A stretch of 64,000 bases of DNA from the NCBI GenBank assembly GCA_963832875.1, contig CAWHWB010000003.1, positions 1,009,972 through 1,073,971 on the forward strand, in the 5' to 3' direction. This stretch comes from AP-15 sp963832875 (GTDB lineage Bacteria; Pseudomonadota; Alphaproteobacteria; ATCC43930; CGMCC-115725). Under the pieces are notes generated by a model, which made no database searches, was not told the DNA's origin, and worked only from the letters and a program-made list of their open reading frames with translations. A program made the position numbers and the translations under genes. Positions 44,302 to 53,704 of the stretch are shown one piece after another. The first letter of the stretch is position 1, and each line of letters begins with the position of its first letter.

Positions 44302-46062
44302 TTAGGCGCCGGCGCCCTGGTAGAGCGGGCCGCGGACGATCTGGCCGGGCAGCGCGTCGGTCAGTTCGCCCTTGTCCAGCAAGACAGTGCCGTTGACCAC
44401 GACGTAGTCGATACCGACCGCGTCGCGCTTGACCTGCACGCCGCCCGCCGGCAGCGTCGCGACCGGCTCGCGCGGCTTCGATGCGATCGTATCGGGATCA
44501 AAGATCGTGATGTCGGCGACCTTGCCCGCGGCGATGAAGCCGCGATCGGTAATGTCGTGCATCAGCGCGGTCTTGCCGGTGAGCCGATAGACGGCCTCTT
44601 CGAGCGGCATCACCTGCTCTTCGCGCACCCAATGCCCCAGCAGATTCGTGCTGGTTTCGTGCCGGTCGGCGGTGTGCGGCCGGCCGCCGCCGTCGCTGGT
44701 GCCGATCACGGTATATTGCGAGCCAAGGATGTGCTTCTGCGTCTTCGGATCGTTGTTGCGGTCGATCGCCTGGAAGCAGGTGTTCAGGTCTTCGTCGAGC
44801 GACAGGTCGAGGAAGGCGTCCATGATGCCCTTGTTTTGATCCTTTGCGATCTGCGCGACGCTCTTGCCTTCGAGGTGCCGGTTCTGCCCCTTCGTCGTCA
44901 TGAACACCTTGACGAGATCCCAGCGCCGGTTGAAGAAGCCGCGAGCGCGGCCGCGTCGGTCGGTCATCCCGCCCTGCTGCTCAACCGTCCCTTCGACCGC
45001 TTCGGCCGACAACGCCTTGCGCAGTTCGGGGTCACGGAACGCCCGCATCCGCTCCTGGTAGGGCAGGGCCATGACCTTGTCCCACGTCGGCATGCCGCGG
45101 AAGATGCCTTCGGGATGCGTTATGTCCTCGTCCTGCGGCACATTGAGGCCGCGCTGCAGGTCGAAGATCGCCCCGGCAACGGTCGAGAGGCACGAGCCGT
45201 AGCAGCGCGCACCGCTCTTGAACCCGTCCTCGAGCCAGCGCAGATGCTCGACCCACTCGTCGGGGTTGGCAATTGGATCCGACATTAAGTTGTAGATCGA
45301 TGGACGGCCGGTGCGCGCCGCCAGCTGGCGGGCGACCTCGCGGGTCTGTTTGGTGCCGCCCGGGGCGCCGCCGGCAACCTGGAACACGCCGGTGCCGAGT
45401 TCGCCGAGCACACTCGCCAGCGCCCAACGTTCGGCGTCATCGCCGACGCCGGCGGGGTCGCCGCGATCTTTCGGGGCGGTCGAGAAGCCGAGCGCGCCGT
45501 CATGCATCGCCTCGCGGATCAGCCGCTGCATCGAGGCCATTTCTTCTGGTGTCGCCTGCCGCTCGGAGGACGCCTCGCCCATCACATAGCGGCGGATACC
45601 CGAATGGCCGACCAAGGTGCCGACGTTGATGCCGCGCTTCTTGCCGAGGGCATTCAGATAGTCGCCGACCAATTCCCAGGTCACGTCGACCCCGGCCTTC
45701 ATGACCGGGAGCGGGATCTGTTCCGCGTCGGAGAAGAATTCGAGATACCACTCGCCGTCGCCCGGCCGCACCGGGGCGATGACCTGGCCGCACTGGCCGA
45801 CGATGACGGTCGTGTGGCCGTTGTTTACCCACGAGCCGCAATAGGGGTCCCACACGGCCTGCGGGTCGAAATGGGTATGGTGGTCGATAAAGCCCGGCGC
45901 GACGACGCGCCCGGCGGCGTCGATCGTGCGCTTGGCGGCGGCCCCGGCGTATTTGCCGACCCCGACGATCTTGCCGTCCTGCACCGCCACATCCGCTGCG
46001 AACGCCGGCTCGCCCGAGCCGTCGACGACTCGTCCGTTTTTGATCAAGAGATCATACGCCAT
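44302..46062 (-). CDS. N-acyl-D-amino acid deacylase family amidohydrolase
   Basis: 586 residues. Amidohydrolase fold with the metal His-x-His in APGFIDHHTHFDPQAVWDPY, NGHTTVIVGQCGQ, GTLVGHSGIRRYVMG, and a late GTSDGGGRPHTADRHETSTN segment with the catalytic aspartate, all D-aminoacylase-like. The beta-sandwich is formed by the N-terminal (KNGRVVDGSGEPAF) and C-terminal (VVVNGTVLLDKGEL) ends. Longer than typical D-aminoacylases (about 480). Together with the hydantoinase and D-carbamoylase it suggests attention to N-blocked D-amino acids, though they are not adjacent. Confidence 0.88.
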   Translation of the reverse strand: MAYDLLIKNGRVVDGSGEPAFAADVAVQDGKIVGVGKYAGAAAKRTIDAAGRVVAPGFIDHHTHFDPQAVWDPYCGSWVNNGHTTVIVGQCGQVIAPVRPGDGEWYLEFFSDAEQIPLPVMKAGVDVTWELVGDYLNALGKKRGINVGTLVGHSGIRRYVMGEASSERQATPEEMASMQRLIREAMHDGALGFSTAPKDRGDPAGVGDDAERWALASVLGELGTGVFQVAGGAPGGTKQTREVARQLAARTGRPSIYNLMSDPIANPDEWVEHLRWLEDGFKSGARCYGSCLSTVAGAIFDLQRGLNVPQDEDITHPEGIFRGMPTWDKVMALPYQERMRAFRDPELRKALSAEAVEGTVEQQGGMTDRRGRARGFFNRRWDLVKVFMTTKGQNRHLEGKSVAQIAKDQNKGIMDAFLDLSLDEDLNTCFQAIDRNNDPKTQKHILGSQYTVIGTSDGGGRPHTADRHETSTNLLGHWVREEQVMPLEEAVYRLTGKTALMHDITDRGFIAAGKVADITIFDPDTIASKPREPVATLPAGGVQVKRDAVGIDYVVVNGTVLLDKGELTDALPGQIVRGPLYQGAGA

Positions 46063-46385
46063 GATGGTTTCTCCTCATTGCCCCGCTCCACACGAGCCCA
46101 GGGCCGTCGCCGCGGGCCTTCTCTGCCGAGGCCTTGTGACCCGCCTTTTCAGCCTTCGTAAGCTGCGATAAGGATGCTACGCCTCGCCGCCGGCTCCAGC
46201 AACATTTTCCCCTAAAACGGAGAAGCCGCGTAATAATCATGCAAAACATTCATTTGCTTCATGCAATTTGTTCATTAACCGCCGTGGGCGGGCGTCGCCC
46301 GCGTCGTGTCGCCGCGGCAGCAATCCTCGGCTTCGAGCCGGTGCCGCAATCGCCGTCAAGGCGCCATCACAAAAGGGGGAAGCGC
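46063..46385. other. Intergenic region upstream of the FKBP gene
   Basis: 323 bases between divergent genes. The stretch 46200-46280 is A/T-rich (AATAATCATGCAAAACATTC) and likely holds promoters for one or both sides. No match good enough to name; no gene seen. Confidence 0.4.
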
Positions 46386-46859
46386 ATGCTTGCTTTCGAG
46401 AGCCGGAAAATCATGCTACCGCTTCGAATCGCCGGCGCCGCCGTGGCGCTCGCCATTATTGCCGTCGCGACGCCGCCCGCCAAAGCGGACCAGGCGGCCA
46501 ATCAGGTGATCGAGATGCCAGACGGACTGAAATACACCGACACGAAACTCGGCGACGGGGCCGTCGCGGCTGCCGGCGACAAAGTCTCGGTACAGTATAC
46601 CGGCTGGCTCTCCAAGGACGGAGCCAAGGGCGCCAAATTCGACAGCTCGCGCGACCGCGGGCAGCCGTTTCAGTTCACCCTCGGCGCACATGAGGTGATC
46701 GCCGGCTGGGACGAGGGGGTCGCCGGCATGAAGGTCGGCGGCGAGCGCACCCTGATCATTCCGCCCGAGCTCGCCTATGGCGCCCGCGGCGCCGGCGGCG
46801 TGATCCCGCCGAATGCCACGCTGATCTTTGATGTCGAGCTCGTGGGAGTGCGGCATTAG
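46386..46859 (+). CDS. FKBP-type peptidyl-prolyl isomerase, exported
   Basis: 157 residues with GGGGGAAG before the ATG. A signal peptide (LPLRIAGAAVALAIIAVATP, ending near AKA) precedes one FKBP domain: DKVSVQYTGWLSKDG, FDSSRDRGQPFQFTLGAHEV, AGWDEGVAGMKVGGERTLII and PPELAYGARGAGGVIPPNAT, with all the usual active-site aromatics. It would assist folding of exported proteins in the periplasm. An earlier in-frame ATG lacks a ribosome binding site and would bury the signal peptide. Confidence 0.92.
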   Translation: MLAFESRKIMLPLRIAGAAVALAIIAVATPPAKADQAANQVIEMPDGLKYTDTKLGDGAVAAAGDKVSVQYTGWLSKDGAKGAKFDSSRDRGQPFQFTLGAHEVIAGWDEGVAGMKVGGERTLIIPPELAYGARGAGGVIPPNATLIFDVELVGVRH

Positions 46860-47224
46860 ACTAGTGTCCGTCCATACACATATTTTTAAGGGTGTAGCAA
46901 GGCGGGGGATATGGCGGGTCTGGCGTGTGGCGGCGTTCCTTCCCGGTTTGCCAGTACCGATCGCCGACGGACGCTGATTGCGCAGGGCCGGTCAAGTCGA
47001 TCAGGCCGGCTCCGGCGCAGCCGGTGGCAGCGGTCGGGGCTGGGAGCCCGTCCTGGTAGTGGCGAGCGGTGCGTTTGCGATGGTCGGCAGGTATAGCGGA
47101 CTTTGTCGCGTGTTCGCGAGACTGCCAGCGCGGCGCGGTGCGCGGCCCAGTTTGGGGAACTGGAGCCGGGAGGTTTCCGATGTTTCCTTTATCCTATGCC
47201 ACGACCACTTGCCGCGCCCCCGGA
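46860..47224. other. Intergenic region with possible insertion-sequence debris
   Basis: 365 bases without a supported gene. The left part (CTAGTGTCCGTCCATACACA, then TATTTTTAAGGG) could be the end of a mobile element, and the right end borders an IS1182-type transposase remnant with a CCCCCGGACTTGATCCGGGG palindrome. No complete terminal inverted repeats can be paired by eye. Confidence 0.35.
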
Positions 47225-47489
47225 CTTGATCCGGGGGTTTATCCGCGGCGGCGGCCGCGCCTCTGCTTCAAGCGCCGCTTTGGCTTCGCGGACCTTCGCC
47301 AGCCGCCGTTCCTTGCTCGCGGTACCCACGCTCCTCGCCTAGCTCTCCAAGATCGCGCCGAGGTCCAGTCCGTCCCGCACCGTATCGCGCACCAAATGCG
47401 CCACGTGTCCTGCTGGCATCAGGTTCCTGCAACGACGGCGGGAGCAGCCAGACCTGATCCGGCTGCCAATCGCAAAACGTCTTGCTCAT
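47225..47489 (-). mobile_element. IS1182-type transposase remnant
   Basis: Minus strand reads SKTFCDWQPDQVWLLPPSLQ, then in another frame AGHVAHLVRDTVRDGLDLGA and Ile-Leu-Glu-Ser before a TAG, then, after an apparent large deletion, KERRLAKVREAKAALEAEAR. The first blocks match the N-terminus and the last a mid-protein helix of IS1182-like transposases. Nothing like the DDE catalytic core remains, so the element is dead. Confidence 0.65.
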
Positions 47490-47640
47490 CCCACATCTAG
47501 TAACAGATCCTCCCTCCCACCGCGATGTTACTCAGACAGGCTCCTAGCCGCATCAATTCGGTATCACCGGAAGATCCGATTGACGCAGCCGCGGCCCGGG
47601 GCCACGCTGACCGTACCAAGTTTGCGGCGGAGTGAGCGCG

Positions 47641-48897
47641 ATGAAGCTGATGTGGTTTCACCTGATGCCCTACACCGAACTGCCTGACGATTTCCGCGAG
47701 AAGCACCCCTCGGTGTGGGTCGACATCCATTCCTCGCTGTTCGACCCGCGGCGCGCCCATCTGATGTACAACGACTTTATGGACGAGCTCGAATACGCCG
47801 CCCAGTGCGGGTTCGATGCGGTCTGCGTCAACGAGCACCATTCGAACGGCTACGGGCTGATGCCGTCGCCCAATCTGATCGCCTCGGCCCTGGCGCGGCG
47901 CACCAGCGATACGGCGCTGTGCGTGATGGGCAATTCACTCGCCCTCTATAACCCGCCGACGCGGGTCGCCGAAGAATTCGCGATGATCGACGTGATCTCG
48001 GGCGGCCGGCTGATCGCCGGCTTCCCGGTCGGCACCCCGATGGATACCTGCTTCGCCTATGGCCAGAACCCGTCGAGCTTGCGCGAGCGCTATCTGGAGG
48101 GGCACGATCTGGTATTGCGCGCCTGGACCGAGCCCGATACTTTTGCCTTCAACGGCCGCTTCAACCAGCAGCGCTACGTCAACATCTGGCCGCGACCGGT
48201 GCAGAAGCCGCATCCGCCGATCTGGATCCCGGGCGGCGGTTCGGTCGAGACTTGGCAGTGGTGCGCGCAGATGGATTACGTCTACGCCTACCTGTCCTAT
48301 TTCGGCTTCAAGGACGGGCGCGCCACGATGCAAGGGTTCTGGGACGAGATGGCTCGGCTCGGCAAAGACCGGAACCCCTATCGCGCCGGCTTTCTGCAGT
48401 TCGTCGGCGTCGCCGAGAGCCGCGACGAGGCGATGCGGCTCTACAAGGAGCCGGCCGAATATTTCTACGGCCGCTGCCTGCGCGTCGACCCGCGCTGGGC
48501 GATGCCGCCCGGCTACATCACCGAGGCGACGCAGCGTGCCGGGGTGGTCGGCCAGATCGGCCGCGCCGCCAGCCTCGATGCAAGGCAAAAAGCCCGCGCC
48601 ACGACCGACATCGCCGACATCGTCGAGCGCGGCTATGTGATCGTCGGCTCGCCCGACGAGGTCATCGAGCAATTGACCGAGGTCGCGACCGACCTCAATG
48701 TCGGCCACTTGATGCTGCTCTTGCAGTTCGGCAGCATGGGCAAGGAATTGGCAGCATACAATACCCGGCTCTTTGCCGAACGGGTCATGCCGAAGCTGAA
48801 GGGCCTATTCCCGGAATGGGAGGACCGCTGGTGGCCGCAGCCGATGGCCCGCGCCGAGCGCGCGGTGGTCGAGCCGCCGTTGCTGGCCGCCGAATAG
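47641..48897 (+). CDS. LLM-class flavin-dependent oxidoreductase (second)
   Basis: 418 residues. Luciferase-like fold: AAQCGFDAVCVNEHHSNGYG, TALCVMGNSLALYNPPTRVA, EEFAMIDVISGGRLIAGFPV and NIWPRPVQKPHPPIWIPGGG. It starts at the ATG following GGCGGAG; a GTG nine bases earlier is possible. It belongs to a different subgroup from the oxidoreductase at 41-42 kb. It stands between IS remnants with no obvious operon partners. Substrate unknown. Confidence 0.87.
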   Translation: MKLMWFHLMPYTELPDDFREKHPSVWVDIHSSLFDPRRAHLMYNDFMDELEYAAQCGFDAVCVNEHHSNGYGLMPSPNLIASALARRTSDTALCVMGNSLALYNPPTRVAEEFAMIDVISGGRLIAGFPVGTPMDTCFAYGQNPSSLRERYLEGHDLVLRAWTEPDTFAFNGRFNQQRYVNIWPRPVQKPHPPIWIPGGGSVETWQWCAQMDYVYAYLSYFGFKDGRATMQGFWDEMARLGKDRNPYRAGFLQFVGVAESRDEAMRLYKEPAEYFYGRCLRVDPRWAMPPGYITEATQRAGVVGQIGRAASLDARQKARATTDIADIVERGYVIVGSPDEVIEQLTEVATDLNVGHLMLLLQFGSMGKELAAYNTRLFAERVMPKLKGLFPEWEDRWWPQPMARAERAVVEPPLLAAE

Positions 48898-49218
48898 CAG
48901 CGGCGCTTCCGAGGCTAAAGACTGAACCGCTTAACCTGCTCCCCGGCCGGGCTCATCCCGCGAGGACTGGTATTGCGATGATCACCGCGCCACTCCAACG
49001 CGATTTCCCAAGCCGATCGATTGCGGCATATAGGTAGGCCGCCGTGGCAGCATCGTCAGCGATATGTTGTGAGGCGTATTCGCCGCTTTTCCGCGAACCC
49101 CGAGCCGCCCAAAGGCCGGCGCCGGCATTTACGGAACTGGTGTAGGCGCCCGATCAAAATGTCACCCGTCTGCCAGTTAGAGATGATTTTGCCCTGGGCT
49201 TGCCGGGGGGTGTTTGGG
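48898..49218. other. Intergenic region leading into IS debris
   Basis: 321 bases. No coding potential recognised. The segment from about 49148 (GATCAAAATGTCACCCGTCT) to the GTG at 49219 has the look of the upstream end of an ISNCY-type element, because the transposase start follows directly. Confidence 0.4.
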
Positions 49219-49375
49219 GTGACGGTTCGGCTGATCAGCGATCGGGAGCTGCGGCGGCTCGAGGTGCTGCAAGATTTGGATCGGCAGCGGCTAACGCCGG
49301 CGGCGGCGGGGCAGCTGCTCGGGCTCGAGCGGCGTCAGGTATTCGGCTGTTGAAGGCCGATCGGAGCGAAGGAAC
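49219..49375 (+). mobile_element. ISNCY-type transposase N-terminal remnant
   Basis: GTG start, then TVRLISDRELRRLEVLQDLD and RQRLTPAAAGQLLGLERRQV, the helix-turn-helix start of ISNCY transposases. After that a one-base shift gives Arg-Leu-Leu-Lys-Ala and the homology ends; the following bases belong, in the opposite direction, to an IS21 remnant. Only about 50 of some 450 codons survive. Confidence 0.7.
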
Positions 49376-49545
49376 GAGCGGCCTCCATCAGGCCATCGAG
49401 CCGGGCGATGAACTCACCCAGCCGAGGCTGCGGCTGAGCCCGACGCTCGTAATGAAACTCGGTCACGATCCTCGGATCGCCTTGCGAACCGTCTTCCGCG
49501 AAATCCGCCGCTCGCGCTCGATCTGGCGGATCGGCTTGTGATCAA
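49376..49545 (-). mobile_element. IS21-family IstA fragment
   Basis: Minus strand reads HKPIRQIERERRISRKTVRK then, after a TGA and a small shift, TEFHYERRAQPQPRLGEFIA and RLDGLM. The helix-turn-helix and the FHYERxxQPxPKLG block are characteristic of IstA of IS21-like elements. The fragment abuts the ISNCY remnant head to head, showing that one mobile element jumped into or recombined with another. Confidence 0.62.
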
Positions 49546-49965
49546 CCCAAAACGCCCGCCTGATCCGGCCAATTGTTTCCACCGTCACGATCCCTGGCCA
49601 CGCTCCCCCAGAACAACCAGAGGGAGCATTCGATGATCGCGGGGTGGATCCCTATCATCTGCGCTCCACGAGTAGGGGTTCGCCTGCCGAAGCACAAGAT
49701 CTTAACCCCCGCGCCCGCGACAGGCGAGACTGCATCTCCGACGAAACCTGATCAAGATCAGGGTCGGGTCGACTTCCGCGACCCGACAAAGCCCGGCAAA
49801 CCGCCCTTCCCGCCCGGGCTTAGGCCAGATATGGGGGGAAAACGAGATGAACCGACATCCTCCAAACCAAACGGCGGACCAAACATTGTGGCGCCCGCTC
49901 TGTGGAGATCGGGGGGGAGAATGCGGGCCGGCCTCTGACGACCGAAGAACGGGCGTTGGTCGCAC
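49546..49965. other. Gap between IS remnants with an unsupported open frame
   Basis: A plus-strand frame at about 49633-49938 reads IAGWIPIICAPRVGVRLPKH and DQGRVDFRDPTKPGKPPFPP and is proline- and glycine-rich without recognisable family features. It may be a passenger of an IS element or chance. No start with a good ribosome binding site. Confidence 0.35.
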
Positions 49966-50680
49966 TTATCTCGACCGTCGTGGGTGCCGGCGCCGGGCGT
50001 CGTAGAACGCGAACCCACGCGCCGCGGCCGGTCTTGCCCTCGCGGCCATCGGCGTAGCCCTTGCGGTAGATGTCCTCGTATTTGTGGCTGCGCCATAGCC
50101 GCTCGATGAATACGTTGTCGACCCATCGGCCGCGCCCGTCCATCGAGATGCGGACGCCGGCGGTGGCGAGCGTGCCGGTGAAGGCCGCGCTGGTGAACTG
50201 GCTCCCCTGATCCGTGTTGAAGATGTCGGGCTTGCCGAAGCGCGCGAGCGCCTCCTCGAGCGCCGAGACGCAGAACTTCCGCGTCAGCCGCTGCAGGCGC
50301 TTGCGGTTCAGCGGCTGTCCGTCCATTTGCAGCATCCGTTTGCAGCATCCGCGCCATGCGGCGCGAGCCCGGGAACGGCCAGGCCGTGAACAGATCGTCG
50401 ATCCGCCGCATCAGTGCCAGCTCGTTCTGGTTCGCCGGCCGGGCGGGCGGCAAACGCCGGAGCGGGCGAGGCCAAGAGTTCGCACTGCCGGCGGATCGGC
50501 GGTGTGCCCTGGCCGCGATCGACGAGCGCACGCCGGTCCGGGGCGCTCATCTTGCGGACCTCCTGGCTCAAAAATCCCGCTCCACGATCAGCGCGCCGAT
50601 CTTCGCGTGCCGCCGCTCGATCTCGCGCTCATGCCCGGACGCGGCCTCGCGGCTCCCGCTCTCAAAGGCGCTCTGGTGAG
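49966..50680 (-). mobile_element. IS3-family transposase remnant (orfA tail and orfB with internal deletion)
   Basis: From the right: HEREIERRHAKIGALIVERD and Phe-Leu-Ser-Gln (end of OrfA), SAPDRRALVDRGQGTPPIRR (start of OrfB), ALMRRIDDLFTAWPFPGSRR and NRKRLQRL, then directly KFCVSALEEALARFGKPDIF and TDQGSQFTSAAFTGTLATAG, VDNVFIERLWRSHKYEDIYR, and FAFYDARRRHP near the end. About 100 codons containing the first catalytic aspartate are missing at the RLQRL/KFCVS join and at least two frameshifts occur, so it is inactive. Confidence 0.8.
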
Positions 50681-50911
50681 GGACGTCGGAACTGGCGGGG
50701 CTGGCGCAGTCGCCGTATCCGGGCAGCCGAAAGATTCTCGGCCGCACCAGGTCGAAGCGCCGGAGTTTGCTATCGAACACGGCGACACACAACCACGAAT
50801 TGTGTTGCCATGTGCTTGCCCCGATTCGATTCTCTCGCGCTCTGGGAGGTTGCAGGCGGAGCCAACCCTCGCGGGAGGGGGCGAGCAATGAGAGGGGCGG
50901 CTGCGCGGTTG

Positions 50912-51835
50912 TCAGCCGCCGAGCACGGTTCCTTCAGGGATCTCGGCTTCGATCGAGGCGATCTTGGGACCGTCGTCGAGGCGCACCCGCGAGACCTCGA
51001 CATAGCCGCCCTGAGCGAGAATGCGCAGCCCCGAGGGGCCGGACGCGACGACTTCGCCGATCTTCTTGCCGCGGACCGCGCCAAAGGTGGGCGCGGTGAT
51101 CTTTTTGGCGTCGAACAAATAGAGCTTCTGCTCGCCGAACATGGTCCATGCACCCGGCGCCGGGTTGCAGCCGCGGATCAAATCGTAGATGAAATCGACA
51201 TGGCTCGCCCAGTTGATCTGCGATTTGGCGTCGCGCACCCAGCCCTCATAGGTGGCGCGGCCTTCGTCCTGGGTGGTCTCGACCGCCCGACCCCTGAGGA
51301 CGAGATCGGCGGCCTCGACCAATGCCTCGACCCCCATCGGGAAGATCTTGTCGAAATAAAGCGAGCCGGCGGTGTCGTCTGGGCCGATGGGCACGCGCTT
51401 TTGCAGGATGACCGGCCCTTCGTCGAGGCCCGGGGTCGGGCGAAAGATCGACAGCCCGGTTTCGCTGCGCCCGCGGATGATCGCCCACGGAATCGACGAC
51501 GGCCCGCGATGCAACGGCAACAGCGACGGGTGGAACTGGATCATCCCGTGCTTCGGGATGGCGCAGAATTCGGGTGGGGCGAACAGCAGCACATAGGCCA
51601 TGACGCCGAGATCGGCCTTGAGGTCGGCGAGCGCGCCCTTGGCCTCGTCGCTCGAATAGCGCGGAAAGCGGTGCACGGAGAGCTTGCGCTCTTCGGCAGC
51701 GGCGACCAGCGGGTCGGGTCTGGCACCCGGCTTGTCCGGCGCGGCGAACACGCCAGCGATCTCGTCGCCGCGCGCGATGAAGGCCTCGAGCACGGCCTTG
51801 CCAAAGGCCTGCTGGCCGACGATGACGATGCGCAT
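50912..51835 (-). CDS. Formyltransferase-family protein (Fmt/10-formyl-THF type)
   Basis: 307 residues from an ATG with GGAGGGAG upstream. An N-terminal formyltransferase fold with VIVGQQAFGKAVLEAFIARG, ADLGVMAYVLLFAPPEFCAI and FHPSLLPLHRGPSSIPWAII (the Ser-Leu-Leu-Pro-x-x-Arg-Gly motif with catalytic histidine) is followed by a smaller C-terminal domain. It resembles the N-terminal hydrolase part of 10-formyltetrahydrofolate dehydrogenase more than Met-tRNA formyltransferase. At the end of a minus-strand catabolic cluster, it may handle one-carbon units released by the pathway. Confidence 0.85.
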   Translation of the reverse strand: MRIVIVGQQAFGKAVLEAFIARGDEIAGVFAAPDKPGARPDPLVAAAEERKLSVHRFPRYSSDEAKGALADLKADLGVMAYVLLFAPPEFCAIPKHGMIQFHPSLLPLHRGPSSIPWAIIRGRSETGLSIFRPTPGLDEGPVILQKRVPIGPDDTAGSLYFDKIFPMGVEALVEAADLVLRGRAVETTQDEGRATYEGWVRDAKSQINWASHVDFIYDLIRGCNPAPGAWTMFGEQKLYLFDAKKITAPTFGAVRGKKIGEVVASGPSGLRILAQGGYVEVSRVRLDDGPKIASIEAEIPEGTVLGG

Positions 51836-51943
51836 CTCGCTCCCTCCGACTGTGGTCACCCGATGGCGCCGGCGCCCTGGCCTCGCGCCTGCTCGCCATC
51901 ATGGCAGCCGCAGAGTTTCATGCCGCCCCCTCCCGCAAGCAAG

Positions 51944-53170
51944 CTAATCGCTTGCAGCGGCGCTCGAACCTCGTTGCGGGTGGTCGTGCCGGGCGTAGTG
52001 CTGGCGCAGCAGATCCTTGCCGTAATCGTTGCCGTTGGGTGTGCGCACCACGGTATGGATGTGGTCGCGCGAGGGCGTATCGTTGTCATACATAATGCCG
52101 GATTGGTGATCGAATTCGACCAGGACCACCGGGCTCAGGATGCGATAGTAGAACGGGCTCGCGTCGTCGAAGGCGCCGATCCAGGCGAAACACGTCTCGC
52201 CCAGGTGACGCTTCGCCTCGGCCCAGCGGATCTCCGCGTGGCCCGGGCGGATGCGGCCGGTGTAGGTCGCGAGCAGCGCTTCGAGACGGTCGCAGCTCTC
52301 GGGCGGCAACTCGTCATAGCGGATCCCGGCCGGATCGATCCGGCGATTGTCGTTGAACGCGGCAGTTAGTAATTCGGACGGCAGATCGCTGCCGATCGTG
52401 GCCCGCTGCCGCTCCTCGGGCGAAAGCGAGCGCATCAGCGCGTAACCCCGCTCCTCCTCGGCGGCGAAGACGCGGGTTCCCTGATATTTGCCGAAGCGCG
52501 CCAGCACCGGCTCCGACCCCATGAAGGTCGGGGTCAGCACCAGCTGATCGCCGAGCGCGAAGCAGTTGAGGTTCAGGTGATGGCCGTCGATCTGCCAGCC
52601 CCACGGCTCGCCCGGCGACGGCGTGCCGAACAGGCTGACCCAATAGAGCCACTCGCCGTATTCCTCGGGCTTGCCGGTGATTTCGAGGGCGTGCTCGTTG
52701 AGCCGCATGATGTCGCGGGCGGACTGGTAGCCGACGGCGCTCAGGCTTTCCCGCAGCAGCGCCAGCGCGGCCTCGCGCTGATCATGGCCGAGGTCGGCGA
52801 GGCACACACCGTGGCGCATCAGCCACGGGTGGATGTTCGACCATTTCCGCCAGGCCTCGTCGCCAATCGCGAAGCTCGCCGCCTTGCGCTGTTCCGCGGT
52901 CAGCGATGCGAGCAACGATCGTGCTGCCTCCATGACCGGGGCGAGCGAAACGCCGGTCTTGCCGAGCGCGAACAGCCCCGGCCCGACCTCGCCGCCCCCG
53001 CGGGTCGAGCCCGCCGGCTGAAGGCCCACGGCGACGCCGCGAAACGGCTCGGCCAAGCCGCGATCGGCGCGATCGAGCATCGGCTGCATGCGCGCCGGCA
53101 GCTCGAACGGCCGGATCGCCGGTGTCGGGGGCCGCTCTCTCAAGCCGAAATGCGCGGATTCTCCTGCCAT
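51944..53170 (-). CDS. DUF3500 family protein
   Basis: 408 residues with AGGAGG before the ATG. DUF3500 landmarks: FAIGDEAWRKWSNIHPWLMR, GEPWGWQIDGHHLNLNCFAL, VLTPTFMGSEP, and HIHTVVRTPNGNDYGKDLLR near the end. The His-rich GHHLNLN and DHIHTV segments suggest a metal site. Family members are found in bacteria and fungi with no established biochemical role. Here it lies between a PPOX gene and the formyltransferase-like gene in a Rieske-oxygenase cluster, suggesting a hydrolytic or ring-processing step. Confidence 0.85.
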   Translation of the reverse strand: MAGESAHFGLRERPPTPAIRPFELPARMQPMLDRADRGLAEPFRGVAVGLQPAGSTRGGGEVGPGLFALGKTGVSLAPVMEAARSLLASLTAEQRKAASFAIGDEAWRKWSNIHPWLMRHGVCLADLGHDQREAALALLRESLSAVGYQSARDIMRLNEHALEITGKPEEYGEWLYWVSLFGTPSPGEPWGWQIDGHHLNLNCFALGDQLVLTPTFMGSEPVLARFGKYQGTRVFAAEEERGYALMRSLSPEERQRATIGSDLPSELLTAAFNDNRRIDPAGIRYDELPPESCDRLEALLATYTGRIRPGHAEIRWAEAKRHLGETCFAWIGAFDDASPFYYRILSPVVLVEFDHQSGIMYDNDTPSRDHIHTVVRTPNGNDYGKDLLRQHYARHDHPQRGSSAAASD

Positions 53171-53231
53171 GCCCGGACCTCCTGACTATCGCCCAGCCGG
53201 TCTCAGAAATGGGCCTGAACGCGACCCTCTT

Positions 53232-53702
53232 TCAATACCGCCCACCGAGCTTGGTGTGGTCCCAGCTGGCGATCTTGTGCGGGGTGACCTTGAGCACCAC
53301 GCGCTTGGGGGCGCTGTCGAGCGAGCCGCGCCGGCCGCTCTGCGGGGTGCTGCGGCGGTGGTTCATGACCGCGCGGACGGTTTCGACATCCTCGATGATC
53401 TCGCAGGCGCCGCGGACCATAACGCCCTTCAATTCGGCATAGCTGGCGCCGGTCTCGACCATCAGCCCGACCTTGGGGTTGCGGCGAATGTTCAAGATCT
53501 TCTGCGCCTTCGCGTAAGAGGTCATGTAAAAGACGCCGTCTTCGACATAGAACCCCATCGCCACGACATGCGGAAACCCGTCCTGGTCGATCGTGGCCAG
53601 CGCGCATTTCGGGTTGTCGCGCAGAAACGCCGCCTGCTCCTCGGGTGCCATGCGGATCTGGTGGCGGCGCGGCACCGCCGCCTCGCCCTGTTCGGTGGCC
53701 AT
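53232..53702 (-). CDS. Pyridoxamine 5'-phosphate oxidase-family flavin protein
   Basis: 156 residues, split-barrel FMN/F420-binding fold: FLRDNPKCALATIDQDGFPH, GVFYMTSYAKAQKILNIRRN and KVGLMVETGASYAELKGVMV. Small PPOX-type proteins reduce or oxidise diverse cofactors and substrates. The start (ATG, or a GTG six bases earlier) overlaps or touches the Rieske gene stop, so the two are translationally coupled; it might serve the oxygenase as a flavin reductase, which is inference. Confidence 0.85.
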   Translation of the reverse strand: MATEQGEAAVPRRHQIRMAPEEQAAFLRDNPKCALATIDQDGFPHVVAMGFYVEDGVFYMTSYAKAQKILNIRRNPKVGLMVETGASYAELKGVMVRGACEIIEDVETVRAVMNHRRSTPQSGRRGSLDSAPKRVVLKVTPHKIASWDHTKLGGRY

Positions 53703-53704
53703 CG

